NCBI GenBank assembly: GCA_014860115.1
Contig: JACZKK010000093.1
Location: 1 to 41,810 of the forward strand
Origin: Ignavibacteriaceae bacterium
GTDB lineage: Bacteria > Bacteroidota > Ignavibacteria > Ignavibacteriales > Ignavibacteriaceae
Direction of reading: 5' to 3'
DNA: 41,810 bases
Shown: in pieces, positions 16,502 through 24,632 of the stretch
How positions within the stretch are numbered: the first letter of the stretch is position 1
How the letters are laid out: the number at the start of each line of letters is the position of its first letter
Program-made: the position numbers and the translations under genes
The notes under the pieces: model-generated
What the model saw: only the letters and a program-made list of their open reading frames with translations
Told to the model about the DNA's origin: nothing
Databases searched by the model: none

Positions 16502-17341
16502 TTAACCATAAATTTTTTCCATTCCATACTTGCCGCAAGCGTACATCATTAACAGGCTGGTGATATCCACCAAAGCTTTTTTATGTTCATCAATGTAAAT
16601 GATTAAATTGTAAACATCAGCAATGAACTTCATCTTATCTACAATTTTTCTTAATTCACTTGAAGAAGGAATACCATGCCAGTACACCACTTCCTCAATT
16701 ATCATCTTTTCATATCTCCTCAAAAATTCTCCAAATGAAATTGTATGAATTGATGTCGCTGTCCTTGGTTTACAAATGGAAATCAGGTCGTTGAAATAAG
16801 TATCCCAGTGCTTTGCGAGATCACTGTTTTTCTTTTGCATTACATATCTTGCTTTAGCAAGAGTGAACCTGGCTCTGGTTCTTGGTTTGAAGTTTGGAAT
16901 TAAAGCATAACCATCAAAACTTTTAAATTCATCATCAGGATCAATATATTTCCACCTGCTGATAAGCTGTTTGGCAGAGTAAATATTAATTACTTTTGGT
17001 TTTGAGCTATCTATAAAAATAAATTTTCCCTGCTGCCAGTTGATGACAGTTATCCAGTGTCCCCACTTATCTACACTTAAGATGCAGGGATATCCTCTTT
17101 TTAGATGTTGAATGAGAACCTTTATGGCATCTTCTCCGATTTCACGCCGGAAGTATTTTAAGCGGCAGTCATAATATTTAGCAGCTACTGATAATCCGAT
17201 TTCATCAGTTCCATGCCACCACGAGCTGCCTGCTTTTCTTGCAATTGATTTTTCACTTGCAAAAACTCCAAGCATCACGAGTGCATACTTTAATGCAAAA
17301 GGTCCACACTGGTATTTATTTGGTTGAGGATAGAAACTCAT
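16502..17341 (-). CDS. C39-like (papain-fold) cysteine peptidase domain protein
   Basis: The protein has 279 residues and no signal peptide. The first 160 residues form a C39-like peptidase domain: catalytic Cys12 in YQCGPFALKYALVMLG, His95 in KWGHWITVI and Asp111 in FIFIDSSKP. The second half (about 160-279) is helical and unfamiliar. Stand-alone C39-like proteins without a transporter can trim or hydrolyse peptides or isopeptide-type bonds in the cytoplasm. The divergent neighbour, 95 bp away, is an ATP-grasp ligase that would make such bonds, and an isochorismatase-like amidohydrolase follows on the same transcript, which suggests a small peptide or amide metabolism locus (inference). Confidence 0.82.
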   Translation of the reverse strand: MSFYPQPNKYQCGPFALKYALVMLGVFASEKSIARKAGSSWWHGTDEIGLSVAAKYYDCRLKYFRREIGEDAIKVLIQHLKRGYPCILSVDKWGHWITVINWQQGKFIFIDSSKPKVINIYSAKQLISRWKYIDPDDEFKSFDGYALIPNFKPRTRARFTLAKARYVMQKKNSDLAKHWDTYFNDLISICKPRTATSIHTISFGEFLRRYEKMIIEEVVYWHGIPSSSELRKIVDKMKFIADVYNLIIYIDEHKKALVDITSLLMMYACGKYGMEKIYG

Positions 17342-17436
17342 GCTAAGAAATATTTAGGGCGTAAATGTAATTAATCGGATTGAATTAGTCATCATTTAAT
17401 CTTCAATAACACAAAAAAAATCTTTAAATTTGAGAC

Positions 17437-18516
17437 ATGAGAAGACCAAAAATTAAAGTGGCGGTTGTCTATAACGAAGCTGAACCTGAAATGTATAAAA
17501 AGACCTCTGATACGGAGGTAAAGGATTTGGAATTCAAGACCTATTTTGAAGTTGATAAAACAACCCCGATGGAAGAGTATGATTATGTTGCCAAAAAGCT
17601 CATCTCTGTTGGGTTTAATGCATATACGCTCAATATTAAGGATAGTCTGGAGCTAATGCTTAGAAATTTGAAGGATGAAAAGCCGGATGTAATTTTTAAT
17701 TTTGTTGAGATTTACAAGGATAACCCAAGATTAGAGATGAATGTCGTTGGATTGTTTGAGCTAATGGAAATACCTTATACCGGTGCCCCCGCAATGGGTT
17801 TAGCCAATTGTCAGAATAAAATACTGGCTAAAAGATTACTTAGTTCAGCTGTAATCAGAATTCCACATTTTTTTATTGTCTATGCTATATCAGCCAGATA
17901 CCTCCATAAGCTTAATTATCCGCTTTTAGTTAAACCAGCCTTTGAGGACGCAAGCGTTGGGATTGAGAATGAATCAATTGTAAATAACGGCAAGCAACTC
18001 AAGAAGAGGATAGAACATGTTCTTAAACAATATAATCAGCCGGCACTTGTGGAGGAGTTCATTGAAGGCCGAGAGTTGAATGTTGCAGTTATGGGCGATA
18101 AAAGGCTGCGTGTTCTGCCAATAAGTGAAATTGATTTTTCGACGATGCCTGATCATCTTCATAACATAGTAAGCTATCAGGCAAAATGGGATCCACATCA
18201 CGAGTCTTATCATAAAACTATTCCGATTTGTCCCGCCCCGCTTCCTAAAAACATTGAAAAAAGAGCCAAGGAACTTGCATTCAAAGCTTTCAAAGTGATG
18301 GGATGCCGGGATTATGCGCGGGTTGATATGAGACTATCAAAAGAAAATAAGCTTTATGTGCTGGAAGTAAATCCAAATCCTGATATTACTGAAGGAGCCG
18401 GATTTATGAGATCTGCCCAGCATGCCGGGATGACTTATGCTCAAGCTTTGAAAAGAATAGTTAAATACGCTCTCGGTCGAAGAAATGTTAAAAAGTCAGT
18501 TACTGTTCCTGCCTGA
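17437..18516 (+). CDS. ATP-grasp ligase, D-alanine-D-alanine ligase-like
   Basis: This 359-residue protein has the ATP-grasp fold in the D-Ala-D-Ala ligase branch. An N-terminal Rossmann-like domain contains DVIFNFVEIYKDNPRLEMNV and the PYTGAPAMGLANCQNKILAK block. The nucleotide-binding lysine is in YPLLVKPAFEDASVGIE, and the adenine-side strand is PALVEEFIEGRELNVAVMG. The metal site is read from DYARVDMRL and LYVLEVNPNPDITEGAGF (Asp, Glu, Asn). Such enzymes join a carboxylate to an amine through an acyl phosphate. It is unlikely to be the housekeeping Ddl, because the omega-loop and C-terminus differ and the neighbours are not cell-wall genes. Its 3' end overlaps the convergent HAD gene by 17 bp. 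Confidence 0.88.
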   Translation: MRRPKIKVAVVYNEAEPEMYKKTSDTEVKDLEFKTYFEVDKTTPMEEYDYVAKKLISVGFNAYTLNIKDSLELMLRNLKDEKPDVIFNFVEIYKDNPRLEMNVVGLFELMEIPYTGAPAMGLANCQNKILAKRLLSSAVIRIPHFFIVYAISARYLHKLNYPLLVKPAFEDASVGIENESIVNNGKQLKKRIEHVLKQYNQPALVEEFIEGRELNVAVMGDKRLRVLPISEIDFSTMPDHLHNIVSYQAKWDPHHESYHKTIPICPAPLPKNIEKRAKELAFKAFKVMGCRDYARVDMRLSKENKLYVLEVNPNPDITEGAGFMRSAQHAGMTYAQALKRIVKYALGRRNVKKSVTVPA

Positions 18517-19267
18517 TTATTGAAATTACTTCGTTGAGCGATTGTGCTTCAAAATCCGGTTTTATATTTGTGCTTTTATCAAGTGGATATTTTGTTTTAC
18601 CTGTATAGATCAGTATACCATTTCCTCCAATATCCTGAGCAGCCTTAATATCGTTTTCAATGTCATCACCAAACATAAAAAATCCTTCGTCAATTTTAGC
18701 TTCGATGCTTTCAAGTGCAGCCTTGAAATAGTGAGGAGAAGGTTTCCCGATTAGAATTGCTTCTTTGCCGGAGGCAAATTCTATTCCAGCGATGAAAGCA
18801 CCTGCATCAATTAGTAATTCACCGTGAGGACTCCAGTATTTATTCTTGTGCATTGCAATCAAGTCTGCACCTGCAGAAACTTTTTTGAAGATGTCATTTA
18901 CTATCTGATAATTCCATTTGTCTTCAATATCTCCAATAACAATCGCTTCAGGATTTTTTTCATCAATCATTCCTTCAAAGTGATGAATCAGATAATCGCG
19001 GCAGTAAACCTGTACTCTTTTATAATTTCTTTTTACGAACGAAAACGTTGCATCGAATGAAGTAACAGCCGGGATTTTAAGTTCAATTTTGTGACCAGCG
19101 AAAAATTCTTTAACCATCTCACCGGTTCTTAGTGTAGAATTACTAAGTATACAAGCAGAGATTTTATTGTCTTCGATGAATTGGAAAAATTCCTCTACAT
19201 CTGAAGCAGGAGAATTTCCAATTTTCAGAACGCCATCAAAATCAATTAGTAAAGGTTTGTAGTTCAT
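18500..19267 (-). CDS. HAD-superfamily phosphatase, NagD/IIA-like
   Basis: This 255-residue HAD hydrolase has motif I LLIDFDGVL (nucleophile Asp9, acid/base Asp11), motif II in CILSNSTLRTGEMV, a C2-type cap in the middle and motif IV FMFGDDIENDIKAAQDIG. NagD-like enzymes dephosphorylate sugar phosphates or nucleotides. Its start lies only a few bases after the T-run of the terminator that closes the upstream gene, and the bases before the ATG read TTTTTTCTCC with no purine-rich ribosome site. It is therefore either leaderless, expressed by read-through, or started from a later codon. The stop region overlaps the convergent ATP-grasp gene by 17 bp. Confidence 0.88.
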   Translation of the reverse strand: MNYKPLLIDFDGVLKIGNSPASDVEEFFQFIEDNKISACILSNSTLRTGEMVKEFFAGHKIELKIPAVTSFDATFSFVKRNYKRVQVYCRDYLIHHFEGMIDEKNPEAIVIGDIEDKWNYQIVNDIFKKVSAGADLIAMHKNKYWSPHGELLIDAGAFIAGIEFASGKEAILIGKPSPHYFKAALESIEAKIDEGFFMFGDDIENDIKAAQDIGGNGILIYTGKTKYPLDKSTNIKPDFEAQSLNEVISIIRQEQ

Positions 19268-19271
19268 GGAG

Positions 19272-19297
19272 AAAAAAAAGGCGGCATTACCGCCGCC
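19272..19297 (-). terminator. Rho-independent terminator after the DUF6580 gene
   Basis: Read on the minus strand, GGCGGC and GCCGCC (19292-19297 and 19280-19285) form a 6-bp all-GC stem with a 6-nt loop, followed by eight T residues. The next gene starts five bases beyond the T-run. Confidence 0.85.
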
Positions 19298-19303
19298 TGA
19301 AAA

Positions 19304-19828
19304 TTATATTTTGGACTCTGCCAACTGTGGTAATTTCTGCTTGGCTAAATAATAAGCTCCGAATAAAACTCCAACGAAAAATAAATCGCTCAACAATGTT
19401 TGATGAAAGAATGGAATTGCTGTAGTATAGCAAGCAGCTAATCCCGCACCGGTTTTTTCATAATATCCAGTCGAAATCCAGATGCCAAAGTTAGTTATGA
19501 TAAAAAAGCTGACCGAAGAAATTACAGATGCAAAAAAGATATTACCCACTTTTTTCTCTTTGAGCATTATCATTCCAAGAACAACAATTAATGCAAAACT
19601 TAAATAGACGGCCCACATAGTTTCGTGAAATCCAAGAACTAAATCGGTAACGAACATTGCAGTCAGCGGAACGAGAAAAGCCGCCCATTTTTTATTGAAA
19701 TATGCTCCTCCGAATAAAGCCATCGCAGCAATTGGTGCAAAGTTCGGTGGATGTGGAAGTAATCTCACGAATGCAGCGGCGAAAATCATCAACGTAAGAA
19801 TCCAGAATTTTGGTGTTATCCTGCTCAT
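19304..19828 (-). CDS. DUF6580 membrane protein, putative substrate-binding (S-component-like) transporter
   Basis: This 174-residue protein has five predicted membrane helices. The conserved LLPHPPNFAPIAAMALFGG segment and the following FLVPLTAMFVTDLVLGF helix mark the DUF6580 family, which has the size and layout of ECF-transporter S components. It is the next gene on the strand after a BtuB-like receptor controlled by a cobalamin riboswitch, with 155 bp between, so cobalamin or a corrinoid precursor is the likely cargo (inference). No energising ATPase is encoded here. The gap upstream holds a 16-bp AT palindrome, AAAAATTCGAATTTTT (19917-19932), and degenerate CTTGCTC/CTTACTC words, but no gene. 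Confidence 0.8.
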   Translation of the reverse strand: MSRITPKFWILTLMIFAAAFVRLLPHPPNFAPIAAMALFGGAYFNKKWAAFLVPLTAMFVTDLVLGFHETMWAVYLSFALIVVLGMIMLKEKKVGNIFFASVISSVSFFIITNFGIWISTGYYEKTGAGLAACYTTAIPFFHQTLLSDLFFVGVLFGAYYLAKQKLPQLAESKI

Positions 19829-19983
19829 ATATGTTTCCTTTCTAAAATTTTTTTGAAAATAATTTCAGTTTATAATTGTTCAAAGATAAAGGTTTATGAA
19901 TTAAAAATTAAAGATTAAAAATTCGAATTTTTTTTGTTAAAATTTTTATTTACTTGCTCTTGCTCATTCTCTTACTCTTTATT

Positions 19984-21942
19984 TCACTCTACTCTTAGGC
20001 TAATCCCGCCATAAACAGAAAAACCAGCGGTTCCGTACCCGTAAATTTCCTCATATTGCTTATCCAGAAGATTTTCGATTCTGCCCTGCAATCTTAAAAA
20101 TGAAAACAGATCATAGTATGCTGCAAGATTAATAAGGAAATAATCCGGCATTACAATTCTTGGAGGAAATGTTGCAAAATCAAGGTCATCCCGTTTACCA
20201 ACATAAATAATATCTATATTGATATTGGCAATATTGTTCCAGGTATAACTCACATAAATACCTGCTTTGTTCTCCGGTCTTCGAAACAGTTTTTGATTGT
20301 AATTTGGTGTGTTTTCGCTTTTATCTCTTGTATTTAAATAAGTGTAATTGGCTTTGATAAGAAGTCCGTCCATAAAATTGGCACTAGCAAATACTTCAAC
20401 ACCATTTGTTTCGGCCTTATTAATGTTTATGGTTTTATAACTTGTATCTGAACCAAACATATCACTGAATTTATTATAAAAATAATTAACTCCTATCGAA
20501 AATTTTGCATTCCAAAAATATTGTTCTACACCGACATCCCATCCGAAACTTTTTTCGGGATTTAAATCAGGATTGCCATAATTAGGATCATTAAGATTAA
20601 AGAGTGAAGGTGCTTTAAATCCCGTTCCAATAGTTGTTTTTATTTTTGTTCTTGTTGGCCAGAAGATATATGCAGGTGCTAGCCGGTAAGTAAATGCTGA
20701 GCCGAATTGATTGTAATAATCATACCTTATTCCAATTGTTCCAAAAAAGTAATTACCAACTTTAAATTGATCCTGGGTAAAAAGTCCAATGTTATTATAA
20801 TTTTTTAATGGGATTTTGCTCGAATCAGAGGGAAAATAAACAGGGAAGCTGTAATATTCTGATGTGGTTTCTTCATATTCAAATTCAGTTCCGGCAGTAA
20901 TGAGATTATCCTCAAAGAAATAAAAATCATTCTGCCAATCTGCTTTGTATTTTTTGCCATCATAGTGACTCCAAGAGTATGTACTACTGGCAGATGAAGT
21001 GTCATATGAGTAATTCCTTATATTTCTCAATACATACGCTCCAAATTTCTGATTCCATTTTTTATCTAACAAGTTTAGATTTCCTTGTGCTCGAATGAAA
21101 TATTCTTCCTGATTGAAAGAATAAGTAGGATCATCCCAATATTCTGGTAGACCAAAAGATTGATCAAGTTGAGTTGAGGAGTAGTTATAACGTATTACCA
21201 AATCAGCATCAAATGATTCAGACAAATTATATCCCAAAATCGTATTGAAATTATCTAACTGATATCCATCTTTTTCGATGTTTCCATATTTTGTTGAAGC
21301 AGCAGAATAGCCATCACTCTTTGTTCTGCTAAATGAAGCGGAATAGTTGAATTTATCTATAGCACCAAGCGAAGTGATAGTGCCCTTATAGGTATTATAG
21401 CTGCCACCTTCAAGTCCAATATTAAAAGAAGGTTTACCTTGTCCTTTTAATGTGATAATATTTACTACCCCTGTAAGTGCATCTGAACCGTAGAGTGTGC
21501 TTTGAGGACCTCTTAATATTTCAACACGACTAGTATTATCAAGTGGTAAAGAAAAAAAGTTATAAAAGTTGGATGGATCATTCGGCATATTTACTTCTAC
21601 GCCATCAATAATTACAAGTGATTGAGATGGGCTTCCTCCTCGAATATAAATATTGGATACCGAAGCTTTGCCACCCTGCTGTGTAAAGCTGATTCCATAT
21701 TCATTTTTGATTGCATCGAAAGTATTGAAGGAATTCTTATTGACAATTTCTGCCGAGTCAATTACGGAAATGGAATTAGCAAGTTCTAGTGTGTTTGAGG
21801 GAGTTCGCGTCGCCGTAATAACAACATCATTTAACTTGTAATATCCTGCTGAATCTGTTTTTTGAATGATATCCTGCTGAGGGAAAAACATTACAGGAAA
21901 AAGCAGGACTGCAAAAAAGAAAATGTATTTGGTTTTTACCAT
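19984..21942 (-). CDS. btuB: TonB-dependent receptor, BtuB-like
   Basis: This 652-residue outer-membrane receptor has a signal peptide of about 22 residues. A TonB box-like DVVITATRTPSNTLEL (from about residue 38) follows, then a plug domain with VDGVEVNMPNDP and VEILRGPQSTLYGSDALTGV, and a 22-strand barrel ending in the FSVYGGISLRVE strand. At about 650 residues it has the size of BtuB rather than of the longer SusC-type receptors. The cobalamin riboswitch in its leader is the strongest evidence that it imports vitamin B12 or related corrinoids using energy from TonB. GGAG lies eight bases before the start codon and is involved in the riboswitch expression platform. Confidence 0.9.
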   Translation of the reverse strand: MVKTKYIFFFAVLLFPVMFFPQQDIIQKTDSAGYYKLNDVVITATRTPSNTLELANSISVIDSAEIVNKNSFNTFDAIKNEYGISFTQQGGKASVSNIYIRGGSPSQSLVIIDGVEVNMPNDPSNFYNFFSLPLDNTSRVEILRGPQSTLYGSDALTGVVNIITLKGQGKPSFNIGLEGGSYNTYKGTITSLGAIDKFNYSASFSRTKSDGYSAASTKYGNIEKDGYQLDNFNTILGYNLSESFDADLVIRYNYSSTQLDQSFGLPEYWDDPTYSFNQEEYFIRAQGNLNLLDKKWNQKFGAYVLRNIRNYSYDTSSASSTYSWSHYDGKKYKADWQNDFYFFEDNLITAGTEFEYEETTSEYYSFPVYFPSDSSKIPLKNYNNIGLFTQDQFKVGNYFFGTIGIRYDYYNQFGSAFTYRLAPAYIFWPTRTKIKTTIGTGFKAPSLFNLNDPNYGNPDLNPEKSFGWDVGVEQYFWNAKFSIGVNYFYNKFSDMFGSDTSYKTININKAETNGVEVFASANFMDGLLIKANYTYLNTRDKSENTPNYNQKLFRRPENKAGIYVSYTWNNIANINIDIIYVGKRDDLDFATFPPRIVMPDYFLINLAAYYDLFSFLRLQGRIENLLDKQYEEIYGYGTAGFSVYGGISLRVE

Positions 21943-22059
21943 AGAAGTTACTCCGCTAAAAAATGACAGGTAACTTCGCGGGTCAAAAGTTGAAAGTAAA
22001 CGATTGATAAAAAGATGATCGTTAAACTAACCTCTTCTCGCGAAGGTTGATTAAGTTAC
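21943..22059 (-). promoter_or_regulatory. Riboswitch expression platform (translation-control switch)
   Basis: On the transcript, GAAGTTAC (21977 to 21970) is an exact complement of GTAACTTC (21951 to 21944), which lies between the GGAG ribosome site and the ATG; this helix would block initiation. The same strand, as CGCGAAG (21980 to 21974), is also an exact complement of CTTCGCG (22045 to 22039) in the hairpin loop proposed as L13. AAGTTAC can further pair with GTAACTT (22059 to 22053) right after the B12 box. These pairings exclude each other, as required for a switch. Confidence 0.75.
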
Positions 22060-22084
22060 ACTTACGGCAGGTCTCCTGGCTTTT

Positions 22085-22156
22085 GTAATGTATAATTTAG
22101 AATTAAGAATGTAGAATTAACTCATTATAAATTATACATTCTGCATTATACATTAC
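22085..22156. repeat. AT-rich palindromic repeat in place of the riboswitch peripheral domain
   Basis: GTAATGTATAAT (22085-22096) and ATTATACATTAC (22145-22156) are perfect 12-bp inverted arms; an inner pair GAATGTA/TACATTC extends the hairpin after a bulge. It starts 3 bp from the B12 box and ends within 4 bp of the conserved ACTGTGA. AT-rich palindromes of this kind look like dispersed intergenic repeats, but I could not count copies. Confidence 0.7.
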
Positions 22157-22194
22157 TTCACAGTTGCGCGACAGCGCCGGAGTTGATTGAGTCT

Positions 22195-22274
22195 TGTCAT
22201 TGTGAGTCATACTGAGCCTGTCGGAGTATGATGAAGCAATCTCAAAGGATTACTTCGCTTCGCTCGTAATGACA
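22195..22274. repeat. REP-like palindromic element inserted in riboswitch loop
   Basis: This 80-bp element is bounded by TGTCATT (22195-22201) and AATGACA (22268-22274); the 12-bp ends match at 10 positions. Inside are two hairpins: TCATACT/AGTATGA (22207-22231) and GAAGCAATC/GATTACTTC, the latter followed by CGCTTCGCTCG. From memory, very similar sequences recur between genes in this lineage and others. Here the element lies between the two strands of a short conserved riboswitch stem, on a single continuous leader RNA. Confidence 0.7.
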
Positions 22275-22340
22275 GATTAAATCGCACCGGACTTCCCTAT
22301 AATTTCCCTTACTCAAAATTTGAGTGGGAACACCGTAAAC

Positions 22341-22651
22341 ATTTGAAAGAACTGCTTAAACTTAAATTGAGGATATCAATATTCAAAATCTGAAGTACTA
22401 ATTATTTTCCTGAAAATTTTTTGCATGTTTTTAATGTGAGAATTGAATAAGTTTACATTGCAATTATTATTATCAAAGGTTAGGGGATTGACAGACTTAA
22501 AGTCTGATATTTTTTTTCGCACTAAAAATGCGTTCCTAACAGAATCTTTCTATAATTTACTTGCCTGGTTCTGCTTTTCCGGAAGACTACAACTTTTTCA
22601 GAAATTTATTTCTACACCAAATAATTCAACTCATTTAAATCCGAGGTTCAT
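22341..22651. other. Intergenic region with a cloverleaf-like palindrome
   Basis: I see no convincing gene in these 311 bp; a 70-codon frame here has no ribosome site and no family match. The divergent promoters of the riboswitch and the protease must lie here. At 22479-22540 the outer arms GTTAGG and CCTAAC enclose two hairpins, CAGACTT/AAGTCTG (22492-22506) and CGCA/TGCG (22518-22532). The first is followed by eight T residues (22510-22517) and so resembles a plus-strand terminator or attenuator ahead of the protease. Confidence 0.5.
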
Positions 22652-24568
22652 ATGAAAAAATTTATTTCAGTTTTTATGCTGATGTTTTTGTTAGTATTTG
22701 TTTTTTGTACAATGGCACAAACTCCTCCAGCCACTTTTGATTTGAGGGACGTCGGAGGCGTAAACTATGTAACATCAGTCAAGTCACAGCAAGGTGGAAC
22801 TTGCTGGACTCACGGTACAATGGCTGCAATGGAAGGTAATCTTTTAATGACAGGTGCCTGGGCAAATAACGGCGAAACAGGCGAACCAAATCTTGCAGAA
22901 TATCACCTTGATTGGTGGAATGGATTTAATCAGTACTTTAACGAAGATCTCGATCCGCCTACCGGCAATGGACTTGTCGTGCATGAAGGCGGAGATTACA
23001 GAGTTTCTTCAGCTTATTTATCAAGAGGTGAAGGCGCGGTGCGAGATATTGATGGACAATCCTATAGTACACCCCCACCAAGATCAGATACGAGCTGGCA
23101 TTATTATTATCCAAGAGAAATATACTGGCTTAATACTTACTCAGATCTAAGCAACATTAATACACTCAAACAAATGATAATGGATTATGGAGTAATGGGA
23201 ACTTGTATGTGCTATGCAAGTTCATTCATTCAAAATTACATTCATTATCAGCCGCCAACCTCCACCCAGGATCCGAACCATGCAGTATCGATTATCGGAT
23301 GGGATGATAACAAAGTGACTCAGGCTCCGTTACCCGGTGCCTGGCTAGTAAAGAATAGCTGGGGTGCCGGATGGGGATTGAATGGCTATTTCTGGATTTC
23401 ATACTACGACAAGCATTGTGGAAAAAATATTGAAATGGGTGCTGTAACATTTAAAGATGTAGAGCCGCAGCAGTATGATCACATTTACTACCACGATTAT
23501 CATGGATGGAGAGCAACGAAAACAGATTGCAATGAAGGATTCAATTCATTTGTTGCAGAATCAAATGAATATCTTCAAGCTGTCAGTTTCTTCGTTGCTG
23601 CGGATAGTGTTAACTATACTTTCAAAGTATATGATACATTTCAAAGTGGACAGCTGCAAAACGAATTACTTTCACAATCAGGTTACATACAATATACTGG
23701 GTTCTATACAATTGATATTACTGAACCGCTTTTGTTAAATGCAGGAAATGATTTTTACGTTTACCTGAATCTATCCCGAGGCGGGCAGCCATTTGATAGA
23801 ACTTCAGAAGTACCGGTATTGCTTGTTGGGGATGCATATCTAACAATTGTCAACTCCACTTCAAATCCAAATGAAAGTTTTTACTGGGATGGTTCTCAAT
23901 GGCAGGACATGTATTATTATGCAGACCCTCCGTGGCCTGCAGGTTCAGCTAATTTGTGTATTAAAGCTTTGACGGTTGATGAAAGTAATATTCCTGTTGA
24001 ACTTACTTCCTTTACCGCAACTAATAAAGGTTCAAAAATTTTACTTGAATGGATCACTGCTACCGAAACAAATAATCAACAGTTTGAGATTTATCGCAGA
24101 AGCAATGATGAAGGCGAGTTTACAGACTGGATGTTAGCAGGATTTAAAGAGAGCAAAGGAACTATTACTGAACCAACATATTATGTATTTGAAGATGATA
24201 TTACAGGAATAAGTGCTTTGTCACTTGAATACAGATTGAAACAGATTGACTATAATGGAAACTTCTCATACAGTGAGATAGTGACTGTGAGCAATTTAGC
24301 ATCGAATGGATTTATTCTGGAACAGAATTATCCGAATCCGTTTAATCCATCAACAATAATAAAATATGCGCTTGCGGGTAATCAGTTTGTCTCAATTAAA
24401 GTATATGATGTGATTGGAAATGAAATTGCAGTTCTGGTTAATGAAGAAAAATCCGCAGGAAGTTATGAAGTTGTATTCAGTGCAGATCATCTATCGGCAG
24501 GAGTATATTACTATACAATGATAACTGATAATTTTGTTCAGACGAAGAAACTGATATTGTTGAAGTAA
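22652..24568 (+). CDS. Secreted papain-family (C1) peptidase with type IX sorting tail
   Basis: The protein has 638 residues. A signal peptide (ending MAQ at residue 23) precedes a C1A peptidase domain at about 27-270. The catalytic Cys51 is in [16 protein letters not shown], His210 in [14 protein letters not shown] and Asn235 in [11 protein letters not shown]. There is no long pro-domain. A middle beta-sandwich region (about 270-450) and an Fn3-like stretch with [19 protein letters not shown] follow. The C-terminal domain (about 555-638) starts at [17 protein letters not shown] and ends TKKLILLK, the type IX secretion signal, so the protease is exported and cut or anchored at the surface. 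It is followed by a perfect hairpin and a convergent cytochrome operon. Confidence 0.93.
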   Translation: MKKFISVFMLMFLLVFVFCTMAQTPPATFDLRDVGGVNYVTSVKSQQGGTCWTHGTMAAMEGNLLMTGAWANNGETGEPNLAEYHLDWWNGFNQYFNEDLDPPTGNGLVVHEGGDYRVSSAYLSRGEGAVRDIDGQSYSTPPPRSDTSWHYYYPREIYWLNTYSDLSNINTLKQMIMDYGVMGTCMCYASSFIQNYIHYQPPTSTQDPNHAVSIIGWDDNKVTQAPLPGAWLVKNSWGAGWGLNGYFWISYYDKHCGKNIEMGAVTFKDVEPQQYDHIYYHDYHGWRATKTDCNEGFNSFVAESNEYLQAVSFFVAADSVNYTFKVYDTFQSGQLQNELLSQSGYIQYTGFYTIDITEPLLLNAGNDFYVYLNLSRGGQPFDRTSEVPVLLVGDAYLTIVNSTSNPNESFYWDGSQWQDMYYYADPPWPAGSANLCIKALTVDESNIPVELTSFTATNKGSKILLEWITATETNNQQFEIYRRSNDEGEFTDWMLAGFKESKGTITEPTYYVFEDDITGISALSLEYRLKQIDYNGNFSYSEIVTVSNLASNGFILEQNYPNPFNPSTIIKYALAGNQFVSIKVYDVIGNEIAVLVNEEKSAGSYEVVFSADHLSAGVYYYTMITDNFVQTKKLILLK

Positions 24569-24583
24569 AATTAATCGTCCTTT

Positions 24584-24616
24584 AGAGATGACATCTCTTT
24601 GAGAGATGTCATCTCT
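24584..24616. terminator. Perfect 15-bp hairpin between convergent operons
   Basis: AGAGATGACATCTCT (24584-24598) and AGAGATGTCATCTCT (24602-24616) are exact reverse complements with a 3-base loop. It sits between the protease stop and the stop of the cytochrome-operon barrel gene. Neither side has a long T-run, so it may protect mRNA ends or be a dispersed repeat as much as a terminator. Each arm is itself nearly palindromic (AGAGATG-ACATCTCT). Confidence 0.65.
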
Positions 24617-24632
24617 GTTTAAATGAGAATTA

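Larger units (their letters stand above)
22060..22340 (-). promoter_or_regulatory. Cobalamin riboswitch aptamer with two peripheral insertions
   Basis: The B12 box AGCCAGGAGACCTGCC lies on the minus strand at 22081-22066. The 5' side has TTTACGG, which pairs with CCGTAAG after the box (P1), then GGTGTTCCC, AGGGAA, CCGGTGCGA, and CTCCGGCGCTGTCGCGCAACTGT in the usual order. The loop sequence TCGCG (22171-22167) in the P5 region can kiss CGCGA (22042-22038) in the downstream hairpin, the known L5-L13 contact. Two palindromic repeats enlarge the aptamer: one between CCGGTGCGA and CTCCGG, the other between ACTGTGA and the B12 box, where the P7-P11 region with GCCACTG would normally lie. It controls the BtuB-like receptor. 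Confidence 0.92.

Noticed and set aside
16488-16538. Longer N-terminus for the isochorismatase-like gene
   Set aside because: It would overlap the upstream peptidase gene, while the ATG at 16487 has a good TAAGGA site and matches the usual family N-terminus.
21952-22059. Transcription terminator in the riboswitch leader, based on the ATTTTTTA run
   Set aside because: The only stem ending right before the T-run has a loop of about 76 nt, whereas the local helices fit start-codon sequestration better.
22195-22274. The REP-like element as a tRNA or small RNA gene
   Set aside because: It lacks tRNA arms, a T-loop or an anticodon stem, and is bounded by palindromic ends typical of dispersed repeats.
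22443-22655. A 70-codon plus-strand frame upstream of the protease
   Set aside because: No ribosome site and no recognisable domain; it runs through the palindromic element and overlaps the protease start.
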